Shown here: positions 53,413-62,894 of the stretch, one piece after another
Position numbering within the stretch: position 1 is the stretch's first letter
How the letters are laid out: each line of letters opens with the position of its first letter
NCBI GenBank assembly: GCA_036705565.1
Contig: JAUBUY010000003.1
DNA: 64,000 nt
Origin: Microcoleus sp036705565
Lineage (GTDB): Bacteria; Cyanobacteriota; Cyanobacteriia; Cyanobacteriales; Microcoleaceae
Direction: 5' to 3' (one strand)
Position numbers and translations under genes: made by a program
Notes under the pieces: model-generated
The model's database searches: none
Seen by the model: the letters and a program-made list of their open reading frames with translations, nothing else
What the model was told of the DNA's origin: nothing

Positions 53413-55362
53413 ATGCCCCAATTCTTTAAGAGAATTTATCATAAATTTGCGGAGGGACTTGGGAAAAATTTAACTTATTTATTCCCCAACGCTGACTTGC
53501 AACCTGTTGCTATCATCTGGATTGTCGTGACCGGAACTCTATTGGGAGTGAGGCATTTAGGCGGGTTGCAGCCACTAGAATTAAATGCTTACGACCTCAT
53601 GGTGCAGTTGGGGCAAGATCGCGGCCCTGACCCCAGGTTGCTGATAGTTGAAATCACCGATCGGGACATTAGTGCTTTAAACAGATGGCCAATTTCCGAT
53701 CGCGTTTTAGCAAAAGCGATCGGCGAAATAGCGCGTTTGGAACCCACAGCTATTGGTCTCGATATAATTCGTGATATTCCCTACGAACCGGGAAATGCAG
53801 AATTAGCCACTCAACTGAAAAACCCCAAAGTCTTTCCCATTACCTTCATCGGCTCCTTAAAGTACGATCGAGTCCAGCCACCTCCCAACATACCAGACAA
53901 GCGGGTAGGATTTAACGATTTGTATCTCGATCCAGATGGTATAGTGCGTCGTAATGTGATGTCTATTGGCGATGGTAAAAACACGTTTTATTCATTTCCC
54001 TCCAGGCTAGCTTTTGCATATTTTGATAGCAAAAATATAGAATATAAAGCTACAGAAAACAATGAATTCTTAGTAGATAAAACAGTATTTTCAAAGTTGC
54101 GCTCAAACTCAGGAGGTTATCAAAACATTCCTGCCCAAGGCTATCAAATATTGCTCACTTACCGCTCTCCTAAAAAGATAGCAGAAACCGTGACCATAAC
54201 TCAAGTTTTGGAGGGCAAAGTAGACCCCAACTTGGTAAAAGATAAAATAGTCTTAATCGGGGTGACAGCCCCAACAGTAAAAGATATTTTTTCTACCCCT
54301 TACAGCGCTACTAAAAACGGTAATATCCCGACGCCTGGGGTATTAATTCACGCAACGGCCACCAGCCAAATTCTCAGTGCAGTTTTAGACGGCCAAGGGC
54401 TATTTTGGTATTGGGATGAATGGCAAGAAATCCTCTGGATTGTGGTTTGGAGTGCAGTGGGTGGCTGTTTAGCTTGGCGGCTAGAAAAAGCGCTGAATTT
54501 GATCGCGATCGCGATCGTAGCTTGCGGCTCATTATTCGGATTCACCTTTTTCCTCTTCCTACAACAGGGGTGGATACCTCTAATTGCTCCAGCCCTTGCC
54601 CTTTTAATCACCGCAGGAGTCGCAGTTACCTATAAATACGAGCAGTCGAGACAACAGCAAGGGATTGTGATGAAATTATTAGGACAACAAACTTCACCCG
54701 CGATCGCAAATGCCCTGTGGAAAGAGCGCGTCCATCTGCTCGAATCAGGGTTATTGCCAGGGCAAAAAGTTACTGCTACGATCGTCCTCACCGACGTGCA
54801 GGGTTTTAGTACAATCTCCGAAAAACTCGCGCCAGAAGTGGTAATGAGTTGGTTAAATGAGTATTTATCAGCAATGGCCCAAGAAGTCCAAGCACATCAA
54901 GGCGTGATTAATAAATTTACCGGAGATGGAATGCTGGCAGTATTTGGCGTACCCATTCCCCGCACCACTCGCGAAGAAATTGCAGAAGATGCTCGCCTCG
55001 CCGTATCTTGCGCTTTAGCTATAAGTTCGCGCTTGCCAGAAATGAATCAAAATTGGCTCACACGCGGTTTACCGGCCGTAAAAATGCGAGTAGGCATCTT
55101 TACAGGGCCTGTGATGGTGGGTAGTCTGGGAGGCACAACCCGTTTAGAATATGGAGTGATCGGCGACAGCGTAAATATTGCCTCTCGCCTAGAAAGCTGC
55201 GAAAAGGAGCGGCACGAGGACACTTGCCGGATATTGATTGCAGAAGAAACCTTTGTGCATTTGGCCGACAAATTTGAGGTAGAATCTTGGGGAGCTTTGC
55301 CTTTAAGAGGTAGGGAACAAAAAGTTAATGTCTACCGGGTTTTGGGAAGGAAAAAGAAATAA
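53413..55362 (+). CDS. CHASE2 domain adenylate cyclase
   Basis: Protein of 649 aa. An N-terminal helix (about 35-52), the extracytoplasmic CHASE2 domain (about 60-320, YDLMVQLGQDRGPDPRLLIVEITDRDI), and three transmembrane helices (about 330-410) precede the class III cyclase (about 450-640). VLTDVQGFST and KFTGDGMLAVFG carry the metal aspartates and the Lys; YGVIGDSVNIASRLE has Gly where ATP-type enzymes often have Thr or Asp. cAMP is still the more likely product. The DUF928 gene follows at 38 nt, a pairing frequent in cyanobacteria. Confidence 0.88.
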   Translation: MPQFFKRIYHKFAEGLGKNLTYLFPNADLQPVAIIWIVVTGTLLGVRHLGGLQPLELNAYDLMVQLGQDRGPDPRLLIVEITDRDISALNRWPISDRVLAKAIGEIARLEPTAIGLDIIRDIPYEPGNAELATQLKNPKVFPITFIGSLKYDRVQPPPNIPDKRVGFNDLYLDPDGIVRRNVMSIGDGKNTFYSFPSRLAFAYFDSKNIEYKATENNEFLVDKTVFSKLRSNSGGYQNIPAQGYQILLTYRSPKKIAETVTITQVLEGKVDPNLVKDKIVLIGVTAPTVKDIFSTPYSATKNGNIPTPGVLIHATATSQILSAVLDGQGLFWYWDEWQEILWIVVWSAVGGCLAWRLEKALNLIAIAIVACGSLFGFTFFLFLQQGWIPLIAPALALLITAGVAVTYKYEQSRQQQGIVMKLLGQQTSPAIANALWKERVHLLESGLLPGQKVTATIVLTDVQGFSTISEKLAPEVVMSWLNEYLSAMAQEVQAHQGVINKFTGDGMLAVFGVPIPRTTREEIAEDARLAVSCALAISSRLPEMNQNWLTRGLPAVKMRVGIFTGPVMVGSLGGTTRLEYGVIGDSVNIASRLESCEKERHEDTCRILIAEETFVHLADKFEVESWGALPLRGREQKVNVYRVLGRKKK

Positions 55363-55400
55363 AAAGAGAGAATCTCTCCCTACAAATTCATGGAGTTAAT

Positions 55401-56186
55401 GTGAAAACAATTACTAAGTTTCTCATCAATCTGATATCAGTTGGCTCAATAGTATTGATAGCCACACTTAACATTTCTCAATTGGCAGTTGTGGGACAGC
55501 CCAGCATAAACACACCTGACCGCCCACCCAACCCTATACCGGGAGGGCCGCGCTTCATTCCGCCTACTGAAGATATAGATAATTGGCCCCCCACTCAACC
55601 GAGACGGCCTGTGCGCGGTGGCTGCGCGAGCATTAGTCAGCTAGGTCTCACAGCCTTAGTGCCTAAAAATAAGATGGGACGGACTGTTTCCGACTATCCA
55701 ACGTTCTTTTTCTACTTGCCTCAAACAGAGGCCGAATCAGCCGAATTTATCCTACAAGATGAAAGCGGCAAGGAGATTTATAAACAGGAGCTCACAATTA
55801 GCAATTTATCAGGGGTAATCGGCGTTAGTATCCCCGCCAACCAAAATGTGCCGCCCTTGGAAGTAGGCAAAAGTTACACTTGGAATTTTACAGTGATTTG
55901 CGACTCTCTAGACCGATCGGCAGATCAGATAGAAATCGGTACGGTACGGCGAGTTGAACTCAGTGAAGATATCCGCCGTCAATTAGATCAGGCAGATCCG
56001 CGCCAGAAAACCGTTATTTATGCTGAAAATGGGATTTGGCAAGATGCCCTCAGCACCCTAGCTGCCGCTCGCCGCGATCAGCCTAATGATACAACGTTCA
56101 AGGCTGATTGGGAAAGCTTGCTGGATTCTGTGAAATTGGGCGAAATTGCCAAAGAGCCGATCGTTCAAATTCCGCCACAGCCCTAA
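55401..56186 (+). CDS. DUF928 secreted protein
   Basis: Protein of 261 aa with a GTG start and GGAG six nt upstream. A signal peptide (KFLINLISVGSIVLIATLNISQLAVVG) is followed by a Pro-rich stretch and the DUF928 domain (about 75-240): CASISQLGLTALVP, TVSDYPTFFFYLP, GKSYTWNFTVICD and AENGIWQDALSTLA. The function of the family is unknown; it is often encoded next to CHASE2 sensors, so it may provide or modulate their extracytoplasmic signal (inference). Confidence 0.88.
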   Translation: MKTITKFLINLISVGSIVLIATLNISQLAVVGQPSINTPDRPPNPIPGGPRFIPPTEDIDNWPPTQPRRPVRGGCASISQLGLTALVPKNKMGRTVSDYPTFFFYLPQTEAESAEFILQDESGKEIYKQELTISNLSGVIGVSIPANQNVPPLEVGKSYTWNFTVICDSLDRSADQIEIGTVRRVELSEDIRRQLDQADPRQKTVIYAENGIWQDALSTLAAARRDQPNDTTFKADWESLLDSVKLGEIAKEPIVQIPPQP

Positions 56187-56450
56187 GCGGTACTGCATTT
56201 AAATTTAACTTTTTTGGCGTCGGATCAACGGCCCGGAAAACTTTTAATAAAAATAACTGTACAAGTTTTTAACTTGTATCAGTAACAGCCAAGATGGCTA
56301 TTCTACAGCAAATAATTTTTCTTGTGGAACGGCCATCTTGGCTGTTCCCAAAAGGCGGTATACCCACAATAGTTATCCCAGAAAGCTCTTGTGGAACGGC
56401 CATCTTGGCTGTTCCCAAAAGGTAGCAGGAAAGCCCACCCCAAATATGCA
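56187..56450. repeat. intergenic cluster of AGCCAAGATGGC-type palindromes
   Basis: Three related palindromes: CAGCCAAGATGGCTATTCTA at 56287 and two copies of GGAACGGCCATCTTGGCTGT near 56326 and 56392, each flanked by CTTGTGGAAC and TTCCCAAAAGG. They lie between the convergent DUF928 and lipoate-ligase-like genes. Confidence 0.85.
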
Positions 56451-56452
56451 GG

Positions 56453-57208
56453 TTAAAAAATGTGAAACACTTGATTACTTGTTAATTCCAAAATATCCTG
56501 CCATTCCCGATCCGAAAGTGGCTGCACCTCCAAATCAATTTCAAAACAGCGACAAGCCGCCGCACTCAAAACATCAATTACAGTGGCCATCAAATCATCT
56601 CCCCCTTGAGATAGAGGTAATTGCACAGGAATTAATTGCTCCCCAAACACTTGAGAAAACAAACAAACATCCGGCTGCAAACGCATCGAACCGTGCTGCA
56701 AAATTGCATCACCCCTGCGTAATTGCGCGCTACCAATTAACTTGCAGCCATCAGCGGTAACTAAATCCGCACCCGTCGCAGTACCAAAACAATTCGGATT
56801 GTGAATATAACCCCTTCCAGCTTCCCCATAGTGCAAATCCAAACCCATCGCCCTCCAACCCTCAATCAAAAACTCGCAAATAGTCTGATAAGCTTTCATA
56901 CGGCTGCTTCCAAACCCCGACGCCACAACTGCATAAGTTAAATCCCCTTGATGCAGCACGGCGCGCCCGCCGCTGGGCCTCCTCACCAAATCCACAGGCA
57001 TTCCCTCCCAAGACAACTGCTGCCAAAACTCCGGCCATCGGCGCTGGTGGTAGCCCAAGGAAATCGCCGTCGGTTGCCAAGTGTAAAATCGCAGAGTTGG
57101 CGGATGTTTGCCCGCTAGATGCTGTTCCAGTAGCCATTGGTCGATCGCCATCTGCACGCTACCAGACGCCGACAACAGTGGAATCAAACGCCATACAGAA
57201 TTAGCCAT
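56453..57208 (-). CDS. lipoate/biotin protein ligase family (LplA-like) protein
   Basis: Protein of 251 aa. Motifs in order: LRFYTWQPTAISLGYHQ, RRPSGGRAVLHQGDLTYAV (the substrate loop), then GADLVTADGCKLIGSAQLRRGDAILQHGS with the conserved Lys of the ligase family. It would attach lipoate or octanoate to a carrier protein, or transfer it between carriers. Which cofactor is not decidable here. It is complete, and a good ATG (57208) is present. Confidence 0.88.
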   Translation of the reverse strand: MANSVWRLIPLLSASGSVQMAIDQWLLEQHLAGKHPPTLRFYTWQPTAISLGYHQRRWPEFWQQLSWEGMPVDLVRRPSGGRAVLHQGDLTYAVVASGFGSSRMKAYQTICEFLIEGWRAMGLDLHYGEAGRGYIHNPNCFGTATGADLVTADGCKLIGSAQLRRGDAILQHGSMRLQPDVCLFSQVFGEQLIPVQLPLSQGGDDLMATVIDVLSAAACRCFEIDLEVQPLSDREWQDILELTSNQVFHIF

Positions 57209-57352
57209 CAGCCCCCAGTCCTTAGTTTCTACTCAATAATTCGCAGAATGTTTTAAAATTAGTAACAGTTTTTTGGGCCTGTCTTCTAAGTTGGTGCAAG
57301 TTTCACGCCAGCCGGTGCTTTAGAAATAAATAGAAAAAATAATCGCAGAACC

Positions 57353-57679
57353 ATGAGCAACAGTGTAATTGTCATTAACGACGAAAAATTTGAAACAGAA
57401 GTCCTGAAAGCAGAGCAACCAGTGCTTGCCTATTTTTGGGCTACTTGGTGCGGGCCTTGCAAACTGATCGCGCCTTCGATAGACTGGGTGGCGGCCAACT
57501 ACAGCGATCGGCTGAAAGTGGTTAAAATGGAAATTGACCCCAATCCTAATACTGTCAAGCAGTATAAAGTAGAAGGAGTCCCAGCTCTCCGGCTGTTTAA
57601 AAATGCCGAAGTAGTGCTTTCTCACGAGGGAGCCATTACTAAACAAACTTTGATCGGTTTGCTCGACGCTCACTTATAA
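57353..57679 (+). CDS. trxA: thioredoxin
   Basis: Protein of 108 aa with VLAYFWATWCGPCKLIAPSIDWVA; Cys33 and Cys36 form the redox pair and GVPALRLFKNAEVV holds the conserved cis-Pro region. It reduces protein disulfides. Length and sequence are those of a single-domain thioredoxin. A short hairpin (GGGAGTTTCCAACTCCC, 57696-57712) follows its stop. Confidence 0.93.
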   Translation: MSNSVIVINDEKFETEVLKAEQPVLAYFWATWCGPCKLIAPSIDWVAANYSDRLKVVKMEIDPNPNTVKQYKVEGVPALRLFKNAEVVLSHEGAITKQTLIGLLDAHL

Positions 57680-57873
57680 AGTTTGGAAATGATTCGGGAG
57701 TTTCCAACTCCCAACTTACAATTATAACAAGCACAAATATTTTTTTAACACCTCTCTTTTCTCCTCGATATTCCTCTCTGACTCTGCGCCCTCTGCGCTC
57801 TCTGTGGTTAGTAAAAAAAATAATTTAGCTAATATAAAAATAGTCCTTAAAAATCCACAAAAATATAGAAAAT

Positions 57874-59094
57874 ATGCAATTTGCTAAACGTTTAGAACCA
57901 CTGCAATTTAATGTATTTGCCGATATGGATCGGGCAAAAGCTCAAGCTAGAGCAGCGGGGCAGAATGTGATTGACTTGTCTCTGGGTTCTTCGGATTTGC
58001 CGGCGGCTGCTCACATTACAGATGCGATCGCACATTCTCTGTCCGACACCAGCACCCACGGCTATTTGCTATTTAACGGCACAAGAGATTTTCGGGAAGC
58101 AGCAGCTATTTGGTACGAGAAAAAATTTGGAATAGCAGTCAATCCAGAAACAGAAGTGCTGCCGTTAATTGGTTCCCAAGAAGGCACAGCGCATATGCCT
58201 TTAGCTGTACTCAACCCCGGAGATTTTGCTTTGTTGCTAGATCCGGGCTATCCTTCCCACGCGGGCGGTGTGCATTTGGCCGGCGGTCAAATTTATCCGA
58301 TGCCGATATTAGCAGAAAATGCGTTTTTGCCGATATTTGAAGATATTCCGACAGCAGTGTTGGCTGAGTCGAAGATGATGGTTTTGAGCTATCCTCACAA
58401 TCCTACAACTGCGATCGCCCCGGTTGCTTTTTTTGAGAAAGCCGTGGCTTTTTGTCGGGAACATCGGCTGGTTTTGGTGCACGATTTCCCTTATGTAGAT
58501 TTGGTGTTTGACGATTCCGTAGGGGCGGTGCCCCCGTGCCCGCCCTCTGGGATCGAGGAAAACCGCAAATTGATGGCACCGTCAATCTTTCAGGCGGATC
58601 GAGATAAGAGTGTGGCGATCGAGTTTTTTACACTATCCAAATCCTACAGTATGGGAGGTTTTCGAGTCGGATATGCGATCGGCAATTCCGAACTAATTGC
58701 AGCCCTGCGACAGGTAAAAGCCGCAGTGGACTTCAACCAATACCGAGGGATTTTGAACGGAGCGATCTCCGCATTAACAGGCCCTCAAGATACCGTCAGA
58801 ACCAGCGTAGAAACCTTCAGAAAACGGCGGGATGCCTTTGTAAACGCGCTACAGAGCATCGGCTGGCAAGTACCCGTACCCCCCGCCACCATGTACGTCT
58901 GGGCGAAACTGCCGGAACCTTGGGCCCAAGATTCCGTGAAATTTTGCACTCAGCTAGTACAGAGTACAGGAGTCGCAGCTTCCCCCGGTGCCGGTTTCGG
59001 GAAATCAGGAGAAGGCTACGTGCGATTTGCCTTAGTCGAGTCGCCAGCAATTTTGGAAGCAGCAGTTAGAAAAATTGCTGAGTTTCTAAATTGA
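57874..59094 (+). CDS. class I/II aminotransferase (LL-DAP aminotransferase-like)
   Basis: Protein of 406 aa with PLP fold type I signatures: NVIDLSLGSSDLPAAAHI, GTRDFREAAAIWY, SYPHNPTTA (Asn), HDFPYVDLVF (Asp and Tyr) and FFTLSKSYSMGGFRVGYAIGN (Lys256, Schiff base), ending in GEGYVRFALV (Arg for the carboxylate). The pattern resembles LL-diaminopimelate aminotransferase and close paralogues; the substrate is not decided. Residues about 216-240 are an extra loop encoded by a dispersed palindrome, absent from the usual sequence between LVFD and APSIFQAD. Confidence 0.87.
   Translation: MQFAKRLEPLQFNVFADMDRAKAQARAAGQNVIDLSLGSSDLPAAAHITDAIAHSLSDTSTHGYLLFNGTRDFREAAAIWYEKKFGIAVNPETEVLPLIGSQEGTAHMPLAVLNPGDFALLLDPGYPSHAGGVHLAGGQIYPMPILAENAFLPIFEDIPTAVLAESKMMVLSYPHNPTTAIAPVAFFEKAVAFCREHRLVLVHDFPYVDLVFDDSVGAVPPCPPSGIEENRKLMAPSIFQADRDKSVAIEFFTLSKSYSMGGFRVGYAIGNSELIAALRQVKAAVDFNQYRGILNGAISALTGPQDTVRTSVETFRKRRDAFVNALQSIGWQVPVPPATMYVWAKLPEPWAQDSVKFCTQLVQSTGVAASPGAGFGKSGEGYVRFALVESPAILEAAVRKIAEFLN
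58519..58546. repeat. in-frame palindrome in the aminotransferase gene
   Basis: GTAGGGGCGGTGCCCCCGTG plus CCCGCCCT, the same sequence as the unit at 23589 in the WD40 gene but on the other gene strand. It encodes VGAVPPCPP on the enzyme. Confidence 0.9.
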
Positions 59095-59530
59095 GTACAC
59101 GCCTACGGCGAGCGCCGTAGGCGTGTCAACTTAAGCTTTTAGTCCGCCAGTCCTCCGGCTCACCCGGCACTCTTCGCCAGGGAATGATCTTCCACAGGGC
59201 TTATAGCTAAAGTCCTATCAAAGAGGACTGAAAAACTCATTAGTCGTCTTCAGACGACTTTAGCTTTGAGGCAGGGGTTTCAACCCCTGTCGGACTGTCG
59301 GACTATCGGTTGCACGTTAAGTTGACACCTACGGGTACGGCGCTTTCCCTACAGGGGTTAAAACCCCTGCCGGACTGGGGTTTTGACGTTTTTGGACACA
59401 GGAAGAAGGGCACGGCGTCTAAGCGCTTACCCGTAGCTTCAGATGGATGCAATGGCTAAAATAGTGTGATTTCTACCTAAAGGACTAGATATTTGCACGC
59501 AGTATCTGTCAGAATCTTTTTTAAGAAATG
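59095..59530. other. intergenic region with a strong hairpin and dispersed repeats
   Basis: ACACGCCTACGGCG (59097-59110) pairs perfectly with CGCCGTAGGCGTGT (59113-59126), a 14-bp stem 2 nt after the aminotransferase stop and a likely terminator. Further repeats: AGTCGTCTTCAGACGACTTT, CAGGGGTTTCAACCCCTGTC and CAGGGGTTAAAACCCCTGCC. No gene is seen. Confidence 0.75.
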
Positions 59531-59929
59531 TTAACGTGAGATATCTTGGGAATTACCAGTTCCGCTCACCCACTCTAAAAATCCTTGAAGTGAATTCTGT
59601 CGGGGTAGCGATTGTTCCGTAGCGGCGAGCACACACCCGAAAAAGACCACACTGCCCAAAATTGCAATCAGCGGCAAAGGCTTACCCAGCCCAAAGTCCC
59701 GCTGAATCCGAGCTAAGGGTCTGCTCTCGCGCCTGAGCATCTTTCCTACCGTCAGTTGTTTGAGACTAAAAGGATCGCGCACAAAATGACCGCTCCAGCT
59801 AATTACCATATGAGAATGGCAGTGGGGGCAAGTGAATAGTCCACTGACCATCCCGACGGGGCCTACGACGCTGGAACGGTTGCAGATCGGGCAAGTGACA
59901 GAATGAGTGTTATAGGTGGGAGCGTTCAT
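59531..59929 (-). CDS. zinc-ribbon membrane protein, unknown function
   Basis: Protein of 132 aa from the ATG at 59929; an upstream start at 60010 gives 27 more residues of low conservation. Two CxxC pairs (CPICNRSS, CPHCHSH) form a zinc ribbon at residues about 13-40, and a transmembrane helix (LIAILGSVVFFGCVLAA) lies at about 85-102. It may bind nucleic acid or protein at the membrane. Family not recognised. Confidence 0.72.
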   Translation of the reverse strand: MNAPTYNTHSVTCPICNRSSVVGPVGMVSGLFTCPHCHSHMVISWSGHFVRDPFSLKQLTVGKMLRRESRPLARIQRDFGLGKPLPLIAILGSVVFFGCVLAATEQSLPRQNSLQGFLEWVSGTGNSQDISR

Positions 59930-60056
59930 AACTGTTTTTCTTGAGTAAAAAAAACTAACAAGTAATTGGGAGCCTGTGTTAACGCTTAAGGTATAGACCT
60001 TGAGAGGCACTTTTCCTTAATTCCTAGTTTACCGCTCCAATCGGGTCGATCGGAGC

Positions 60057-60863
60057 TCACTGCTTGGGAAAACCTGCAAATTGCCAATCCCGCAACGAGT
60101 GCAAGTCTGGAGCACAGGTGAGATTATATTGCAAAGGAGTTACGGTTATTCTGTTGTCGCGAATAGCTTGTACGTCTGTAGGAATATCATGTGGCACCGC
60201 CGAATCGGCGATTTCTTCTACATCTTCTAACAATTCCCCAGCCAGCCAATAATAAGTTTTGCCGCGCGGATCGGTGCGCTTTTGAAATATGTCGAAATAG
60301 CGGCGAATGCCTTGACGGGCGATCGCAACTCCGGTAATTTCTGCTTGTGAGACTGCCGGTATGTTGACATTCAACAGCATCGGTTTCGCCATTGGCTGTT
60401 TTTCCAACTGTGCCAGCAAGCTGACAGCGAAATCCACCGCCGGCCCAAATTCCTGCGAAGTAAAGCTCGCGAGGCTGAAAGCAATGCTGGGAATACCTTC
60501 CATAATTCCTTCCATTGCTGCCGAAACCGTGCCCGAACAGATGATATCCGTGCCTAAATTGGGCCCGTGGTTGATACCGGAAAGGACAAAATCTGGCGGT
60601 TTGTCAAGTAAAGCCCACAAAGCAAGTTTCACGCAGTCGGCGGGAGTACCCGAACAGGCCCAAGCTTGGACTGCGGGCTCAAAAATAGATTCGACAATTT
60701 CGGCGCGGATGGGTTGGTGCAGGGTTAGGCCGTGGCCGGTAGCGGAGCGCTCTCTGTCGGGACAAACTACGCTCACATCGTGGCCAGCGGCGGCGAGAGC
60801 GTTGGCGAGGCTACGGATGCCTTGTGCAAAGATGCCGTCGTCGTTGCTAATTAAAAGTTTCAT
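60057..60863 (-). CDS. surE: 5'/3'-nucleotidase SurE
   Basis: Protein of 268 aa. MKLLISNDDGIFAQGI gives metal ligands Asp8 and Asp9; DRERSATGHG contains Ser40 and LSGINHGPNLG contains Asn98, completing the metal site. It dephosphorylates nucleoside 5'- and 3'-monophosphates and polyphosphate. Length is normal. An in-line 27-residue C-terminal part (IRDNRITVTPLQYNLTC...) is the usual oligomerisation arm. Confidence 0.95.
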   Translation of the reverse strand: MKLLISNDDGIFAQGIRSLANALAAAGHDVSVVCPDRERSATGHGLTLHQPIRAEIVESIFEPAVQAWACSGTPADCVKLALWALLDKPPDFVLSGINHGPNLGTDIICSGTVSAAMEGIMEGIPSIAFSLASFTSQEFGPAVDFAVSLLAQLEKQPMAKPMLLNVNIPAVSQAEITGVAIARQGIRRYFDIFQKRTDPRGKTYYWLAGELLEDVEEIADSAVPHDIPTDVQAIRDNRITVTPLQYNLTCAPDLHSLRDWQFAGFPKQ

Positions 60864-60960
60864 TGAAATTTTTATAGGCCTTATAGCAATCTTAAACTAG
60901 ATTCAACTAGGGCGATCGCTCTAACCTCGAATTACCTATTACAAATTATCCGTAACTGCC

Positions 60961-61663
60961 TAAAATCTCAAATCTAAAATCTAAAATCAACAAGCTGTAG
61001 AGCCAAAATTGCGCTAAACCCAACTTGGCCCAAAACAGCCATCAATCTAAAATCTCAAATCTAAAATCTAAAATCAACAAGACTGTCGAGCCAAAATTGC
61101 GCTAAACCCAACTTGACCACAAACAGCCATCAATCTAAAATCTCAAATCTAAAATCAACAAGCTGTAGAGCCAAAATTGCGCTAAACCCAACTTGGCCCA
61201 AAACAGCCATCAATCTAAAATCTCAAATCTAAAATCTAAAATCAACAAGACTGTCGAGCCAAAATTGCGCTAAACCCAACTTGACCACAAACAGCCATCA
61301 ATCTAAAATCTCAAATCTAAAATCAACAAGCTGTAGAGCCAAAATTGCGCTAAACCCAACTTGGCCCAAAACAGCCATCAATCTAAAATCTCAAATCTAA
61401 AATCTAAAATCAACAAGNNNNNNNNNNNNNNNNNNNNNNNNNNNNNNNNNNNNNNNNNNNNNNNNNNNNNNNNNNNNNNNNNNNNNNNNNNNNNNNNNNN
61501 NNNNNNNNNNNNNNNNNCAACTTGGCCCAAAACAGCCATCAATCTAAAATCTCAAATCTAAAATCTAAAATCAACAAGGCTGTCGAGCCAAAATTGCGCT
61601 AAACTCAACTTGGCCCAAAACAGCCATCAATCTAAAATCTAAAATCTAAAATCTAAAATCAAA
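60961..61663. repeat. tandem repeat array upstream of pheS with 168-bp higher-order period, interrupted by an assembly gap
   Basis: The word GAGCCAAAATTGCGCTAAAC starts at 61000, 61088, 61168, 61256, 61336 and 61585. Spacings alternate 88 and 80, so two unit types (CAAGCTGTAGAGCC...CTTGGCCC and CAAGACTGTCGAGCC...CTTGACCA) form a 168-bp pair. Each unit ends in tandem AATCTAAA heptamers. The last unit ends at the pheS start codon. Confidence 0.92.
61418..61517. other. assembly gap of 100 N
   Basis: Exactly 100 N inside the tandem repeat; the size is a scaffolding convention, so the true number of repeat units is unknown. Confidence 0.99.
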
Positions 61664-62668
61664 ATGACTGTCCAGCTAAGCGACATTGAAACTCAACTAG
61701 AAACCCTCGGCCAAGAGTCCAAAAGTGCGATCGCCAGTGCCAATACCCTCGAACAACTCGAACAGTTGCGCCTCGGCTACCTCGGCAAAAAAGGCCAACT
61801 CTCTCAAATTTTAGGCATGATGGGCAAACTGTCGCCAGACCAGCGGCCCAAAGTAGGGGCGATCGCCAATACAGTCAAAGAAGCCCTGCAAGCAGATTTA
61901 GAAGACAAACGCGCCGCCCTCCAAACCGCCCAAATCCAAGCCAAATTAGCCTCAGAAACCATCGATGTCACCATGCCGGGGATTTTTCGCCCCCAAGGCC
62001 GCGTTCACCCCTTAAACGCCGTCATAGACCGCGCTCTGGATATCTTTGTCGGCCTGGGATACACCGTCGCCAACGGCCCGGAAATGGAAACAGATTATTA
62101 CAACTTCGAGGCGCTGAACACCCCGCCAGACCACCCAGCGCGGGATATGCAAGATACATTTTACCTACCAGGCGGCGACTTACTGCGGACTCAGACATCA
62201 TCAGTGCAAATTCGCTACATGGAACAGCACAAACCGCCGATTCGGATTGTCTCTCCCGGCCGCGTTTACCGCCGCGATACTGTTGATGCTACTCACGCAG
62301 CAGTCTTCCACCAAATTGAGCTTTTAGCAATTGGTGAAGGTCTGACATTTACTGACTTGAAAGGCACGATTAAAGAGTTTTTGCGACAAATGTTCGGACA
62401 AGATTTGCCGATTCGTTTTCGCACGAGTTACTTTCCTTTTACCGAACCTTCTGCCGAAGTAGATTTGCAGTGGAACGGCAAATGGCTGGAAGTTTTGGGC
62501 TGCGGAACCGTCGATCCTAATGTTCTTAAAGGAGTCGGTTTAGATCCCGAAAAATATACTGGGTTTGCGGCCGGTTTTGGTGTCGAGCGGTTCGCAATGG
62601 TACTTTATGAAATCGACGATATTCGCCGGGTTTATGCTAGCGATTTGCGCTTTTTGCGGCAATTTTAA
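61664..62668 (+). CDS. pheS: phenylalanyl-tRNA synthetase alpha subunit
   Basis: Protein of 334 aa. N-terminal helical arm (about 1-100) then the class II catalytic core: VHPLNAVIDRALDIFVGLGY, AVFHQIELLAIGEG, FTEPSAEVDL and GFAAGFGVERFAMVLYEIDDIR. It charges tRNA-Phe together with PheT, which is not in the window. The ATG lies right at the end of the tandem repeat, without a clear Shine-Dalgarno, so the promoter must lie within or before the repeats. Confidence 0.95.
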   Translation: MTVQLSDIETQLETLGQESKSAIASANTLEQLEQLRLGYLGKKGQLSQILGMMGKLSPDQRPKVGAIANTVKEALQADLEDKRAALQTAQIQAKLASETIDVTMPGIFRPQGRVHPLNAVIDRALDIFVGLGYTVANGPEMETDYYNFEALNTPPDHPARDMQDTFYLPGGDLLRTQTSSVQIRYMEQHKPPIRIVSPGRVYRRDTVDATHAAVFHQIELLAIGEGLTFTDLKGTIKEFLRQMFGQDLPIRFRTSYFPFTEPSAEVDLQWNGKWLEVLGCGTVDPNVLKGVGLDPEKYTGFAAGFGVERFAMVLYEIDDIRRVYASDLRFLRQF

Positions 62669-62740
62669 AGAAGGGCTTGGGGTCGCTTACACGAGCCGTC
62701 TAGAGGTCTTGGTCAATGTACATCAATCTTTCAGTTTCAA

Positions 62741-62759
62741 GTAAGTAAGTAAGTAAGTA
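62741..62759. repeat. GTAA tetranucleotide microsatellite
   Basis: GTAAGTAAGTAAGTAAGTA, nearly five units, in the pheS downstream region. A decayed REP-like unit (GGGCGGGTTCTGC...GACTCGCCC) follows at about 62783-62810. Confidence 0.85.
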
Positions 62760-62894
62760 CAAATAAACATTACTTGGGAGAGGGCGGGTTCTGCAACGAT
62801 GACTCGCCCTTACTGTAGATAAGCCCTAAAGCCGCCCCTACAAGCCCCTGCAAGATATTATTGTTTTTTTGCGCTTACCTACTTAATTTATTGT

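Noticed and set aside
61361..61561. Frame running through the N gap
   Set aside because: It exists only because the unknown bases are read as open codons.
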